From UBA11540 sp045536425 (GTDB taxonomy: Bacteria; Bacillota; Clostridia; Oscillospirales; Ruminococcaceae): a stretch of DNA of 64,000 nt. Below are positions 17,678 to 26,804 of the stretch, piece by piece. A program made the translations under genes and the position numbers. Numbering within the stretch: position 1 is the stretch's first letter; each line of letters begins with the position of its first letter. The DNA lies in NCBI GenBank assembly GCA_045536425.1, contig JAZSNN010000012.1, positions 68,032 to 132,031 on the forward strand. Reading direction: 5' to 3'. A model generated the notes under the pieces. It was not told the DNA's origin and did no database searches. It saw only the letters and a list, made by a program, of their open reading frames with translations.

Positions 17678-18694
17678 ATGAAAAGATTTGTTTGTATAGT
17701 TTTGGCGCTAGTGATGCTTTGTAGCTGTTCTGCACCAAAACAGCGTTTTACCGCGATAAACATCGAATGTTTTGATACCGTCACCCAGATTATCGCCTAC
17801 ACCGCGACACAGTCCGACTTCAAAGAGCTTGAAGCTATCGCTTTCAAGGAACTCGAAAGATACCACAAGCTCTTCGACGCGTATAACACATACGAGGGCG
17901 TCAATAATATCAAAACCATCAACGACAACGCGGGAAAAGCGCCCGTAAAGGTGGAAAAAGACCTCTTTGACCTGCTCACGTTTTCAAAGCAGATTTATAA
18001 AGCCACCGCGGGAAAAACCAATATCGCGATGGGAAGTGTGCTGTATCTTTGGCACGAGCACAGAAATTATAGTCTTGAAAACCCCGACACCTCGACACCC
18101 GAAATGTCCAAGCTTGTCGAAAAAAACCAACACACCGATATTGAAAAGCTTGTTTTGGATGAGGAAAATCTGACCGTTTTTCTCCAAGACTCCGAAATGC
18201 GCCTTGACGTTGGTGCGATAGCAAAGGGCTTTGTGGCTGATAAAATCGCCACGCTCCTGCGTTCGCTCGGCTACGACTCGGTTGCCATCAGCCTTGGCGG
18301 AAATGTAATCACCATCGGCAAACGCGCCGACGGCAACGATTGGTCGATAGGTATACAGGACCCCTTTGACCAAAACGGCACGGTTTTGAGCACAAAGCTC
18401 GTGGACACAAGCCTTGTCACGAGCGGTGACTACGAAAGATTTTACTACCACGAGGGCAAAAAGTATCACCATATCATCGACCCCGACACCCTGATGCCTG
18501 CCGAATATTTTTCGTCGGTGAGCATAGTTTGTAAAACCTCTACTATGGCAGACGCGCTCTCCACGGCGCTTTTCTGTATGCCGTATGAACAGGGACTTGC
18601 GCTTGTCGAGGGTCTTGACTCGGTCGAGGCGCTTTGGATAACCCGCGACGGCACACGGTATATGTCCTCGGGCTTTGATGAGGTGGCAAAATGA
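17678..18694 (+). CDS. apbE: FAD:protein FMN transferase ApbE (lipoprotein)
   Basis: Transfers FMN from FAD to threonine in SGAT-type motifs, here most likely those of RnfD and RnfG encoded upstream. 338 residues from the ATG at 17678, preceded by TTGGAGGTGACG; the in-frame ATG at 17561 lies inside the previous gene. Lipobox LCSCS gives an outer-face lipoprotein. Family motifs DVGAIAKGFVAD, SLGGN and the metal/flavin segment SGDYERFYYHEGKKYHHIID are present. It overlaps the next gene by four bases. Confidence 0.94.
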   Translation: MKRFVCIVLALVMLCSCSAPKQRFTAINIECFDTVTQIIAYTATQSDFKELEAIAFKELERYHKLFDAYNTYEGVNNIKTINDNAGKAPVKVEKDLFDLLTFSKQIYKATAGKTNIAMGSVLYLWHEHRNYSLENPDTSTPEMSKLVEKNQHTDIEKLVLDEENLTVFLQDSEMRLDVGAIAKGFVADKIATLLRSLGYDSVAISLGGNVITIGKRADGNDWSIGIQDPFDQNGTVLSTKLVDTSLVTSGDYERFYYHEGKKYHHIIDPDTLMPAEYFSSVSIVCKTSTMADALSTALFCMPYEQGLALVEGLDSVEALWITRDGTRYMSSGFDEVAK

Positions 18695-19047
18695 AAAAAG
18701 GCGACTTTTTGATAATCGGACTTGTTGTTTTGCTCATCGCGACAAGCTTTTTGACAACGCTTCTTCCCAAAAAGCAAGAGGGCGCTGTTGTCACCGTCAC
18801 GGTAGCGGGGAAGAAAACGGCAGAATATCCGCTCGGCAGAGATTTTGAGACCGAAATCGTCACCGAACACGGCAAAAACACCCTTGTGATAAAGGACGGT
18901 TTTGCGGACGTGACCTCGGCAGACTGCTACGGCAACGACTGTGTGCATCAGAGAAAAATCTCCAAAAACGGCGAGATAATAGTCTGCCTTCCGCACAAAC
19001 TGGTGATTGAAATCACCTCGTCTAATGAGGGCGAAAACGACTTTTAA
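18691..19047 (+). CDS. NusG domain II-containing protein
   Basis: 118 residues: a membrane anchor (about 7-26) and an outward NusG_II (PF07009) domain. The family signature is visible as ADCYGNDCVHQRKISK followed by IVCLPHKLVIEI. Such genes are regularly found beside apbE and the Gx transporter in Rnf clusters of Clostridia; the molecular role is unknown. Confidence 0.85.
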   Translation: MKKGDFLIIGLVVLLIATSFLTTLLPKKQEGAVVTVTVAGKKTAEYPLGRDFETEIVTEHGKNTLVIKDGFADVTSADCYGNDCVHQRKISKNGEIIVCLPHKLVIEITSSNEGENDF

Positions 19048-19059
19048 AGGAGAAGCGCA

Positions 19060-19563
19060 ATGACGAAACAGATAGCAAAATATGGGCTTCTCACCGCCCT
19101 TGCGATAATCTTCGGCTACGTGGAATTTCTTGTTCCCGTAAACCTCGGCATCCCCGGCACAAAGCTCGGCATCGCAAACATCGTGGTGCTTTTCTCGCTC
19201 TATCTCCTCGGCGGAAAAGGCGCTTTTCTCATCTCGATGGTGAGAATTACCATCTCGGGACTTCTGTTTGGCGGGGTTTTCTCGATGCTCTATAGCCTCG
19301 GTGGCGGAATCTTGAGCTTTGTTGTGATGGCGCTTCTTTACAAAAACCGACATCTTTCCTCTGTGGGTGTCAGCATAGCGGGTGGCACCTGCCACAATAT
19401 CGGACAGCTTGTCGTCGCTGTTCTGGTCGCAAACACCCCCACACTCTTCTCGCTTTTGCCGTGGCTCGTGCTCGTCGGAGCCGTCACAGGCGCTGTAAAC
19501 GGAGTGTTGACGCTTATCATACTTCGTCGAACGAAAACCATTGATTTTTTTGGAAAAATATGA
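19060..19563 (+). CDS. Gx transporter family protein (HepS-I-like)
   Basis: 167-residue integral membrane protein of the Gx transporter family (PF07456, often mislabelled heptaprenyl diphosphate synthase component I). Glycine-rich membrane segments include GIPGTKLGIANIVVLFSLYLLG and GGTCHNIGQL. The ribosome site AAAGGAGAAG precedes the ATG. Last gene of the rnf-linked run; its substrate is unknown. Confidence 0.85.
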   Translation: MTKQIAKYGLLTALAIIFGYVEFLVPVNLGIPGTKLGIANIVVLFSLYLLGGKGAFLISMVRITISGLLFGGVFSMLYSLGGGILSFVVMALLYKNRHLSSVGVSIAGGTCHNIGQLVVAVLVANTPTLFSLLPWLVLVGAVTGAVNGVLTLIILRRTKTIDFFGKI

Positions 19564-19569
19564 TACTAT
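19541..19569 (+). promoter_or_regulatory. Probable promoter for murA
   Basis: TTGATT at 19541-19546, 17 bases, TACTAT at 19564-19569. It overlaps the end of the preceding gene and there is no terminator between, so read-through from rnf is also possible. Confidence 0.5.
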
Positions 19570-19632
19570 AACTATGTGTGCGAATATGGCACAGAATAAA
19601 TATAGATTTGCTTCCTTGAAGGAGAAATATAG

Positions 19633-20916
19633 ATGGAGAAATTTCTGGTAAACGGAGGAAACCGTCTCACAGGCGAGGTCACAATCAGCGGTGCAAAAAA
19701 TGCTGCTGTTGCCATCCTTCCTGCGACTATCCTCAGCGATGGCGTTTGCACAATAGAAAATTTACCTGACATCAGCGATGTCGGGGTGCTTCTTAATATC
19801 CTCAGCGAGATGGGCGCCTCTGTCAGAACTATCGACAAAAAGACCGTCGAAATCGACGCTTCACATATAATTTCCCCCACAGTGCCCTACGACCTTGCGA
19901 AAAAGATGCGTGCGTCCTACTACTTTTTGGGCTCGCTTCTCGGAAAATATTCCAAGGCAAGTGTTTCGATGCCCGGTGGTTGCGACTTTGGCGTACGCCC
20001 CATCGACCAGCACCTCAAGGGATTTCAGGCGCTTGGCGCCGACTACACCGTAGAGCACGGTATGATACACATAAATTCCGATTGTATGATTGGCAATCAG
20101 ATATCCTTTGACAAGGTCACCGTCGGCGCGACCATCAACGTTATGCTCGCCGCCGTCAGAACACCCGGACTCACCATTATGGAAAACTGTGCGCGTGAGC
20201 CCCATGTCGTTGACGTCGCAAACTTCTTAAACTCTATGGGCGCTGATATTATGGGCGCAGGTACCGACGTCATCAAAATCCGCGGTGTAAGCTCCCTGCA
20301 CGGCGTGACCTATTCCATCATTCCCGACCAGATTGAAGCGGGAACATTTATGGTGGCCGCTGCCGCAACGGGCGGAAACGTGCTGATTAAAAACGTAATT
20401 CCAAAGCACCTTGAGTCCATAACAAACAAGCTCATTAGAACGGGCGTTACCGTCGAGGAATATGACGATGCTGTGCGCGTCTACCGCGAGGGCGAACTGC
20501 GTCCTACCGACGTGAAGACAATGCCGCATCCGGGCTTCCCAACCGATATGCAGCCGCAGTTTACCACCCTCCTCACGCAGTGCGAGGGGACGAGCATTAT
20601 GACCGAGGGCGTTTGGGACAACCGCTTCAGATACGTTGACGAGCTTTCGAGAATGGGAGCAAAGATTCAGGTAAACGGCACAGTTGCCCTTGTCGAAGGC
20701 AAAACACAGCTCACGGGCGCACCTGTCAGAGCAAGTGACCTCAGAGCAGGTGCCGCAATGGTAATCGCGGGACTCATCGCAGAGGGCACGACCGAGATTG
20801 AAGACATCTACCACATCGAGCGTGGCTATGATGCGATTGTAGAAAAGCTTTGTGCGCTCGGCGCGGATATAAAGAAGATAAACACGCCCGACGAAACCTA
20901 CCGTCAGGCGCTGTAA
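19633..20916 (+). CDS. murA: UDP-N-acetylglucosamine 1-carboxyvinyltransferase MurA
   Basis: First committed step of peptidoglycan synthesis: transfer of enolpyruvate from PEP to UDP-GlcNAc. 427 residues, full length. N-terminal SGAKNAAVAILPATIL holds the substrate-binding lysine and asparagine, and MPGGCDFGVRPIDQHLKG holds the catalytic cysteine, the target of fosfomycin. C-terminal RAGAAMVIAGL is typical. Start ATG preceded by GAAGGAGAAAT. Confidence 0.97.
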   Translation: MEKFLVNGGNRLTGEVTISGAKNAAVAILPATILSDGVCTIENLPDISDVGVLLNILSEMGASVRTIDKKTVEIDASHIISPTVPYDLAKKMRASYYFLGSLLGKYSKASVSMPGGCDFGVRPIDQHLKGFQALGADYTVEHGMIHINSDCMIGNQISFDKVTVGATINVMLAAVRTPGLTIMENCAREPHVVDVANFLNSMGADIMGAGTDVIKIRGVSSLHGVTYSIIPDQIEAGTFMVAAAATGGNVLIKNVIPKHLESITNKLIRTGVTVEEYDDAVRVYREGELRPTDVKTMPHPGFPTDMQPQFTTLLTQCEGTSIMTEGVWDNRFRYVDELSRMGAKIQVNGTVALVEGKTQLTGAPVRASDLRAGAAMVIAGLIAEGTTEIEDIYHIERGYDAIVEKLCALGADIKKINTPDETYRQAL

Positions 20917-20929
20917 AGGTGGGACAACC

Positions 20930-21412
20930 GTGGTATATGTAAACGTTGTCTGCGTTGGAAAGATGAAAGAACAGTTTTTAAAAGACGCTTGTGCAGAATA
21001 TGCAAAGCGTCTTAACGCATTTTCAAAGCTTTCTGTAATAGAGCTCGACGAATTTCGACTTCCCGAAAACCCCTCCGACTCGCAGATACAGTCGGCACTT
21101 TCCGACGAAGCTCGACGAATTATGACAAAAATCGACAGCGATAGCTTTGTGGTCGCAATGTGCATCGAGGGCAAGACTGTAAGTTCCGAAAAGCTAGCCG
21201 AAAGGATGGCAGAGGTCATAAATTTCGGCACAGGCAAGTTTACCTTTATAATCGGTGGCTCCTGCGGACTTTCTGACGAAATAAAGCAGAGAGCGGACTT
21301 CAAACTCTCGATGTCCCCAATGACCTTCCCGCACCACCTCGCAAGAGTTATGCTCCTCGAGCAAATCTACCGCGCCTTTATGATAAACGCAAACACAAGG
21401 TACCATAAATAA
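20930..21412 (+). CDS. rlmH: 23S rRNA pseudouridine(1915)-N3-methyltransferase RlmH
   Basis: SPOUT-fold methyltransferase acting on helix 69 of 23S rRNA. 160 residues, the usual length. The C-terminal knot motifs FIIGGSCGLSDEI and MTFPHHLARVMLLEQIYRAF are clear. A GTG start is chosen, with AAAGGTGGGA upstream and VYVNVVCVGKMKE as the normal family N-terminus. Thirteen bases after murA, so cotranscribed. Confidence 0.95.
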   Translation: MVYVNVVCVGKMKEQFLKDACAEYAKRLNAFSKLSVIELDEFRLPENPSDSQIQSALSDEARRIMTKIDSDSFVVAMCIEGKTVSSEKLAERMAEVINFGTGKFTFIIGGSCGLSDEIKQRADFKLSMSPMTFPHHLARVMLLEQIYRAFMINANTRYHK

Positions 21413-21450
21413 AAAAGCATCAACCTCATTTAAGGTTGATGCTTTTTTAA
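21411..21450 (+). terminator. Terminator after rlmH
   Basis: 16-bp perfect stem beginning AAAAAAGCATCAACCT with loop CATTTA, ending in T6. Confidence 0.85.
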
Positions 21451-21528
21451 TGCACCGCAGGTGCGATTCATGAACAAAAGTTCAATTCATGTGCGAAGCA
21501 CGATTCATGACACGAAGTGTCGATTCAT
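21451..21528 (+). repeat. Micro-hairpin / GATTCAT array A (4 units)
   Basis: Four consecutive units of 18-20 bases. Stems: GCACC-GCA-GGTGC (21452-21464), TGAAC-AAAA-GTTCA (21471-21484), GTGC-GAA-GCAC (21491-21501), GACAC-GAA-GTGTC (21509-21521). Each is followed by GATTCAT or ATTCAT. The stems differ in sequence yet all are self-complementary, while the heptamer is constant. It lies just after the rlmH terminator. Arrays B and C have the same build. Confidence 0.85.
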
Positions 21529-21586
21529 AGCCCCACCTTGACCAAGACCCCGCTTCTATGTTAATATAAAGAAAAGGAGGCGAGAA

Positions 21587-22378
21587 ATGAAGTTTGTAAA
21601 ATGTCTTTCGACCTTTGTGACTAGTTGCTTATTGGCGTTTGTGGTTTTATGTGCAGTTTCGGCTATTGCAACCCAAACGGGAAGGACGTTTGAAAATCTT
21701 CTCTTGATGGGCGGAGGAGTTTTCGCTTTCGTCTTCTGCCTCTTGGAAAAGCTTTTCGCAAAGAAACTCAACCTCACTGCAAAGGGCGTTTTTCTGTTTG
21801 GATTGGCTATCCCTTTTGTACTCTCCACAGTATTCTGCATTCTTCCCGAAGCGACACTAAAAACGCTTTTTGGCGACCCGTGGACGGTGGTTTTGTTTTT
21901 CGCCTTTGCGATAATGTTCCTTGTCGGGCTTTTTGTAAAAGGCAAATTAGCTTTGCTCTGCCACCTGTCCGACAAAACAAATCGGTCGGCGACCGTTTTG
22001 AAGTGTCTTGTTTTGGGGCTCGGCAGTCTGTTTTTCGGATATATGTCGTATCAGCTATCATATTCGGTTTTGTCACTTATTGGCGAACCGCTTGTTTTCT
22101 ATCCGCTCTTGTTTATGGGGTGCGTTTTGTTTGTTGTCGTCTGCGAACTCACCGAGGAAACGCTCAAAACCCGCTTGAACCTCACAAAATGGCAACACTT
22201 TTTGGCGGTGTACGTCGTGCCACTCGTCGCTTGTGTGGTTATCATTCTCGTCAACCGCGGTTGGACAATAATAAACCACCTCGAAACTATGATAGGTCTC
22301 TGTTTTCTTATTGTCTATTTCGTGGTAGCGCTTGTGTACAGATTTTTGAATATGAGCATAAAAAAGCCTTCCCGCTAG
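21587..22378 (+). CDS. Hypothetical multi-pass membrane protein
   Basis: 263 residues with about eight hydrophobic segments, including FVTSCLLAFVVLCAVSAI at the N-terminus and TMIGLCFLIVYFVVALVYRF at the C-terminus, separated by short basic loops. AAAGGAGGCGAGAA precedes the ATG. No family is recognised and no partner gene is adjacent; it lies between repeat array A and a bidirectional terminator. Confidence 0.75.
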   Translation: MKFVKCLSTFVTSCLLAFVVLCAVSAIATQTGRTFENLLLMGGGVFAFVFCLLEKLFAKKLNLTAKGVFLFGLAIPFVLSTVFCILPEATLKTLFGDPWTVVLFFAFAIMFLVGLFVKGKLALLCHLSDKTNRSATVLKCLVLGLGSLFFGYMSYQLSYSVLSLIGEPLVFYPLLFMGCVLFVVVCELTEETLKTRLNLTKWQHFLAVYVVPLVACVVIILVNRGWTIINHLETMIGLCFLIVYFVVALVYRFLNMSIKKPSR

Positions 22379-22408
22379 TGCCTATACCGTAAAACGATTG
22401 TCAAAATT

Positions 22409-22438
22409 AAAAGGACGAGATTATTCTCGTCCTTTTTG
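22409..22438. terminator. Bidirectional terminator
   Basis: AAAAGGACGAGA / TCTCGTCCTTTT with loop TTAT; A-run on one side and T-run on the other, serving the plus-strand membrane gene and the minus-strand malic enzyme gene. Confidence 0.8.
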
Positions 22439-22463
22439 CATATATTTTGTCTTTAAGCTAGCG

Positions 22464-23639
22464 TCACGCTTTTCTTGCAACGCCGCTGTCGATAGCAGCC
22501 TTTGCAACTGCCGCAGCAACGGTCTTTCCAACTCGCTCGTCAAAAGCCTTGGGAAGTATGTACTCGGCATTCAGTTCCTCGTCGGAAACGAGAGAAGCGA
22601 TAGCATAGGAAGCCGCCATCTTCATCTCCTCGTTGATGTCCGAAGCGCGAACGTCGAGAGCACCGCGGAAGATTCCGGGGAACGCGAGAACGTTGTTTAT
22701 CTGGTTGGGGAAGTCGCTTCTTCCTGTGCCGACAACTGCTGCGCCGCCCTCTTTTGCAAGGTCGGGGGTGATTTCGGGAACGGGGTTAGCCATCGGGAAG
22801 ACACAAGCGCCGGGAGCCATTGTGGAAACCATCTCGGGAGTTACACAGCCCGGGGCAGAAACACCGATAAAGATGTCAGCGCCCTTCATAGCGTCTGCGA
22901 GCACACCTGTGACGTTTGTTTTGTTGGTCTTGTTTGCCATCTCAGCTTGAGCGGGATTCATACCCTCAGCACCCTTGTGGATAACACCGAATCTGTCGCA
23001 CAAAACGAGGTCGCCGATGCCAAGACGGAGAAGATGCTCGGCAATAGCAATACCTGCAGAGCCCGCGCCGTTTATAACCGCGCGAACGTTTTTGATGTCC
23101 TTTTTAACAACCTTGAGAGCATTGAGAACAGCCGCAGCAACAACGATAGCAGTACCGTGCTGGTCGTCGTGGAAAACGGGAATGTCGCAGATTTCCTTGA
23201 GCTTTCTTTCAATCTCAAAGCATCTCGGAGCGGCAATGTCCTCGAGGTTGATGCCACCGAAAGAGCCGGAGAGAAGATATACTGTTCTGACTATCTCGTC
23301 AACGTCTTTGGATTTGATGCAGAGCGGGAACGCGTCAACGTCTGCAAAAGCCTTGAAGAGTGCGCATTTGCCTTCCATAACGGGCATACCTGCCTCGGGG
23401 CCGATGTCGCCAAGACCGAGAACAGCAGTACCGTCCGTAACAACTGCAACGAGGTTGGAACGACGTGTAAGGTCATAGGAAAGGTCAACGTCCTTCTGGA
23501 TTTCAAGACAGGGCTGTGCAACACCGGGGGTGTACGCGGTAGAGAGCTCCATACTGTTTGTAACGGGAACTCTGGAAACTACCTCAATCTTGCCCTTCCA
23601 TTCATAGTGCTTGTCAAGTGCAATTTGTTTGATATCCAT
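22464..23639 (-). CDS. NAD(P)-dependent malic enzyme
   Basis: Oxidative decarboxylation of malate to pyruvate. 391 residues, the short bacterial form without a phosphotransacetylase domain. Visible are SMELSTAYTPGVAQPC at the N-terminus, the catalytic/metal segment IFR-type region GGINLEDIAAPRCFEIE with FHDDQHGTAIV, and the Rossmann motif INGAGSAGIAIAEHL. It follows the Ldh2-family gene by 12 bases on the same strand, so the pair may interconvert malate, oxaloacetate and pyruvate. Confidence 0.94.
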   Translation of the reverse strand: MDIKQIALDKHYEWKGKIEVVSRVPVTNSMELSTAYTPGVAQPCLEIQKDVDLSYDLTRRSNLVAVVTDGTAVLGLGDIGPEAGMPVMEGKCALFKAFADVDAFPLCIKSKDVDEIVRTVYLLSGSFGGINLEDIAAPRCFEIERKLKEICDIPVFHDDQHGTAIVVAAAVLNALKVVKKDIKNVRAVINGAGSAGIAIAEHLLRLGIGDLVLCDRFGVIHKGAEGMNPAQAEMANKTNKTNVTGVLADAMKGADIFIGVSAPGCVTPEMVSTMAPGACVFPMANPVPEITPDLAKEGGAAVVGTGRSDFPNQINNVLAFPGIFRGALDVRASDINEEMKMAASYAIASLVSDEELNAEYILPKAFDERVGKTVAAAVAKAAIDSGVARKA

Positions 23640-23651
23640 TTTATTTACCTC

Positions 23652-24779
23652 TTAGCTATAAGAACTTTCTTTGTTTGTAAGCTCGGTTGCCTCTTTGCCG
23701 AGGTAGGTTTCAACGTCCATACCAAGATAATTGCAGAGGTCAGCCATCTCAGCGACGGTGTTGATGTTAACTGCTATGCCGTTTTCGAGACGGTCAGCCA
23801 TAGCAAAGATTTCCTTTTCGCCGTGGGTGTAGATTCTCTGGGCACCGATAGCCTTGGGAGACTCTCTGAGCTCACGAAGGAGTGTGGAAAGGTGCTCTTT
23901 TATAGCCTCTGCATCGCCAAAGATTTTGGGGTCGATAGCGATAAAGCCGTGGCAGGTACCGCCCTTGCCACCGATGTGTGTGTGGTTAGAGGTAAGACCC
24001 ATAGAGATGATGGAGCAGAAAATCTCACAGAACATACCGTAGCCGTAGCCCTTGTGGCTTCCGTTCTGCTCGGTGCTTCCGCCGAGGGGGAGAATTCCGC
24101 CGCCTTCTTTGGAAACAATATCCTTGAGAACTCGTCCTGCGTCGGAGCTTTCAGCACCGGTGGAATCGATAGCCCATCCTTCGGGAAGGGGCTTTTCAAG
24201 CTTGTTGTAGATCTCGAGCTTTCCGCGTGTAACAACGGTTGTGGAAGCGTCGAAGAAGAAGGGATATGGCTCTGCGGGCATGGAAATAGCAATCGGGTTG
24301 GAGCCGAGCATAGCCTTTCTGCCGAATGTGGGAACCATAATAGCCTCGGAGTTTGTCATAGCCATACCGAGAAGCCCCTCGTCACAAGCCATCTTTGCAT
24401 AGTAGCCTGCGATACCGAAGTGGTTGGAGTTTCTGACGGTTACGATACCGACACCGCTCTCCTTTGCCTTCTTGATAGCAACCTTCATAGCCTCGTAGCT
24501 GATGAGCTGACCCATACCGTCGTTACCCTCGATAACAGCGGAAACGGGAGTTTCAAAAACAACCTCGGGCTTTGCCTTGGGATTTATAAGACCCTTTTCG
24601 ATACCCTTGTGGTATCTAACGAGTCTTTGCATACCGTGTGACTCGATGCCGTAGAGGTCGGAAAGCAGAAGAACGTCGGTGATAATCTTGCACTCGTCCT
24701 CTGAAAAACCGAAGCGCTCAAAGGCGTCACAGCAGAATTTTTTCAGGTTTTCATAGCTGTAGGTGATATAAGGGGTCAT
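23652..24779 (-). CDS. Ldh2 family malate/lactate-type dehydrogenase
   Basis: NAD(P)-dependent oxidoreductase of the Ldh2/MDH2/YlbC family, 375 residues, not of the classical Rossmann type. Motifs: SDLYGIESHGMQRL with the catalytic-region histidine, VRNSNHFGIAGYYA and GSNPIAISMP. The ATG at 24779 is preferred because GGAGG stands eight bases upstream; a TTG further upstream overlaps that site. Substrate (malate, lactate or another 2-oxo acid) cannot be settled from sequence, though pairing with malic enzyme favours malate. Confidence 0.88.
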   Translation of the reverse strand: MTPYITYSYENLKKFCCDAFERFGFSEDECKIITDVLLLSDLYGIESHGMQRLVRYHKGIEKGLINPKAKPEVVFETPVSAVIEGNDGMGQLISYEAMKVAIKKAKESGVGIVTVRNSNHFGIAGYYAKMACDEGLLGMAMTNSEAIMVPTFGRKAMLGSNPIAISMPAEPYPFFFDASTTVVTRGKLEIYNKLEKPLPEGWAIDSTGAESSDAGRVLKDIVSKEGGGILPLGGSTEQNGSHKGYGYGMFCEIFCSIISMGLTSNHTHIGGKGGTCHGFIAIDPKIFGDAEAIKEHLSTLLRELRESPKAIGAQRIYTHGEKEIFAMADRLENGIAVNINTVAEMADLCNYLGMDVETYLGKEATELTNKESSYS

Positions 24780-24811
24780 AGGTCTGTCCTCCAAAAATCA
24801 ATGTTATCTTT

Positions 24812-24840
24812 ATCATATCAAATTGTACCAAATTTTGCAA
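24812..24840 (-). promoter_or_regulatory. Promoter of the dehydrogenase/malic enzyme pair
   Basis: On the minus strand TTGCAA (24840-24835), 17-base spacer, TATGAT (24817-24812). Confidence 0.55.
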
Positions 24841-24910
24841 CCGAAGAAGCAAAAAATACTCCGATTTTTCAAAACGAAAGGCTGAAAAAACATAACATTA
24901 AAAAAACCTC

Positions 24911-24939
24911 TTGCAGAGCAAATAAAAATCCTTTATACT
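24911..24939 (+). promoter_or_regulatory. Promoter of the Na/Pi cotransporter gene
   Basis: TTGCAG at 24911-24916, 17-base spacer, TATACT at 24934-24939. A small GCTCGGAG/CTCCGAGC hairpin follows in the leader near 24970-24988. Confidence 0.55.
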
Positions 24940-25012
24940 GAAATAGTAAAAGTAAAATGGACAAGGATGGGCTCGGAGGGCTCCGAGCGAGAAAAACAAA
25001 AAGGAGAGAAAT

Positions 25013-26767
25013 ATGAACGCAGTAGTTTTTGGTGTAATCAAGCTTTTGTGCGGTCTCACCTTCTTCCTCTACGGAATGAACGTAATGAGCTCGGGACTCG
25101 AAAAGGTCGCAGGTTCCAAGATGGAGTCGATGCTCAAAAAAATGACATCCAATCCCATCAAAAGTCTTGTTTTGGGAGCGGGAATTACAATCGCAATACA
25201 GTCGTCCTCTGCCGTAACGGTAATGCTCGTCGGTCTTGTAAACTCGGGCGTTATGCAGCTTTCGCAGACCGTCGGCGTAATTATGGGCTCCAATATAGGA
25301 ACCACCCTCACCGCTTGGATTTTGTCCCTTGCGGGTATCGAGAGTGACAACCTTTGGATGAATCTTCTAAAGCCCGAAAACTTCTCGGCAATACTTGCTT
25401 TTGTCGGCATCATAATGCTTATGGTGTCCAAAAAGAAAAAGCGCCGTGACCTTGGAACAATCTTCATCGGCTTTGCCGTTTTGATGTATGGTATGGAGTT
25501 TATGGGCGACGCGGTAAGTCCTCTCAAGGACGTTCCCGTATTCCAGCAGATACTCACAATGTTCGAAAACCCCATCTTGGGACTTTTGGTCGGTGCGCTT
25601 TTCACCGGTATTATTCAGAGCTCTGCCGCATCGGTCGGTATCCTGCAATCGTTGGCACTCACGGGAAGCGTCACCTATGGCGTTGCAATCCCGATAATTA
25701 TGGGACAGAACATCGGTACCTGCGTTACCGCGCTTCTTTCGAGTATCGGCGTTAACAAGAACGCAAAGCGCGTTTCCGCTATCCATATGAGCTTTAACAT
25801 CATCGGCTCGGTCTTTGCAATGGTAGTCATCTATGGCATAAATATGCTTTTCCCGCTCGAGTTTTTGAAGGACACTGTGAGCCCCTTTGCAATAGCGGTC
25901 GTGCACAGTATCTTCAACGTAGCGACAACCTTCCTGCTTCTTCCTTTCGCAAAGCTTCTCGTCAAACTTGCAAACAAGATTATCAAAGACAACGACAAGG
26001 AAGAGGTCTTCACCTTCATCGACCAGCGTCTTTTCGCGACACCCTCAATTGCTATTGCAGAATGTAAGAGCAAGACCACCGAGATGGCAGAAAGAGCGTC
26101 TGTTGCGGTTATGAAGTCTATCGGACTTATGACCGAGTTTGACGACACTACCTTTGAAAAGGTCTTCGAAGAGGAAAACGAACTCGATAACTACGAGGAC
26201 AAGCTCGGTACAGCGCTCGTCAAACTCGCGGGTACAGACATCTCCGACACCGACAGTAAACAGATTTCGATACTTCTCAACACCATCGGCGACTTTGAGC
26301 GTATCGGTGACCACTCGATAAATATTGCTTATTCGGCAAAGGGCCTAAAGGACAAAAACCTTGCCTTTTCTCCCGTAGCACGCAAGGAATTTGAGGTGCT
26401 AAATTCAGCGCTTCAGGAAATTCTTGATTTGACCGTTGAGGCGTTTGACAAAAACGATGTCGAAATCGCGAAGAAGGTCGAGCCTCTTGAGCAGACAATC
26501 GATAAGCTCATAGATATAATCAAGGCTCGCCATATCGAACGTCTGAGAGCGGGCGAGTGCACCGTCGATGCAGGAATTATCCTCTCCGACGTTGTCACAA
26601 ACTACGAGCGTGTATCCGACCATTGCTCCAATATCGCTGTTGCCCTCATCGAAATCGACAAAAACGAATTCGAGGCTCACGAATACCTGCACGAGCTCAA
26701 GGACACTGAAAACGAAGAATTCCGCCGCGAATATAGAGCGTATAAAGAGAAATACAACCTCAACTAA
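25013..26767 (+). CDS. Na/Pi cotransporter family protein with PhoU-like domain
   Basis: 584 residues. The N-terminal part (about 1-310) is the duplicated Na/Pi_cotrans transporter with the hallmark QSSSAVTVMLVGLVNSG and IIQSSAASVGILQSLA repeats. The C-terminal part (about 340-570) is a PhoU-like helical bundle with two ERIGDHSINIA / ERVSDHCSNIA type motifs. Such fusions (YjbB/NptA type) move phosphate with sodium, in many bacteria as exporters. AAAGGAGAG precedes the ATG and a strong terminator follows. Confidence 0.93.
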   Translation: MNAVVFGVIKLLCGLTFFLYGMNVMSSGLEKVAGSKMESMLKKMTSNPIKSLVLGAGITIAIQSSSAVTVMLVGLVNSGVMQLSQTVGVIMGSNIGTTLTAWILSLAGIESDNLWMNLLKPENFSAILAFVGIIMLMVSKKKKRRDLGTIFIGFAVLMYGMEFMGDAVSPLKDVPVFQQILTMFENPILGLLVGALFTGIIQSSAASVGILQSLALTGSVTYGVAIPIIMGQNIGTCVTALLSSIGVNKNAKRVSAIHMSFNIIGSVFAMVVIYGINMLFPLEFLKDTVSPFAIAVVHSIFNVATTFLLLPFAKLLVKLANKIIKDNDKEEVFTFIDQRLFATPSIAIAECKSKTTEMAERASVAVMKSIGLMTEFDDTTFEKVFEEENELDNYEDKLGTALVKLAGTDISDTDSKQISILLNTIGDFERIGDHSINIAYSAKGLKDKNLAFSPVARKEFEVLNSALQEILDLTVEAFDKNDVEIAKKVEPLEQTIDKLIDIIKARHIERLRAGECTVDAGIILSDVVTNYERVSDHCSNIAVALIEIDKNEFEAHEYLHELKDTENEEFRREYRAYKEKYNLN

Positions 26768-26802
26768 AAAAAGACCGCTTCCGCTTGGAAGCGGTCTTTT
26801 TC
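26767..26802 (+). terminator. Terminator after the Na/Pi cotransporter gene
   Basis: AAAGACCGCTTCC / GGAAGCGGTCTTT with loop GCTT, A-run before and T-run after. Confidence 0.85.
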
Positions 26803-26804
26803 AT

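Noticed and set aside
21451..21528. GATTCAT arrays as CRISPR arrays
   Set aside because: Units are 18-20 bases, the variable parts are self-complementary rather than foreign spacers, and no cas gene is present.
22398..24641. A 747-codon plus-strand open frame spanning malic enzyme and the Ldh2-family gene
   Set aside because: It is antisense to two well-supported genes and crosses their intergenic gap and ribosome site; no domain.
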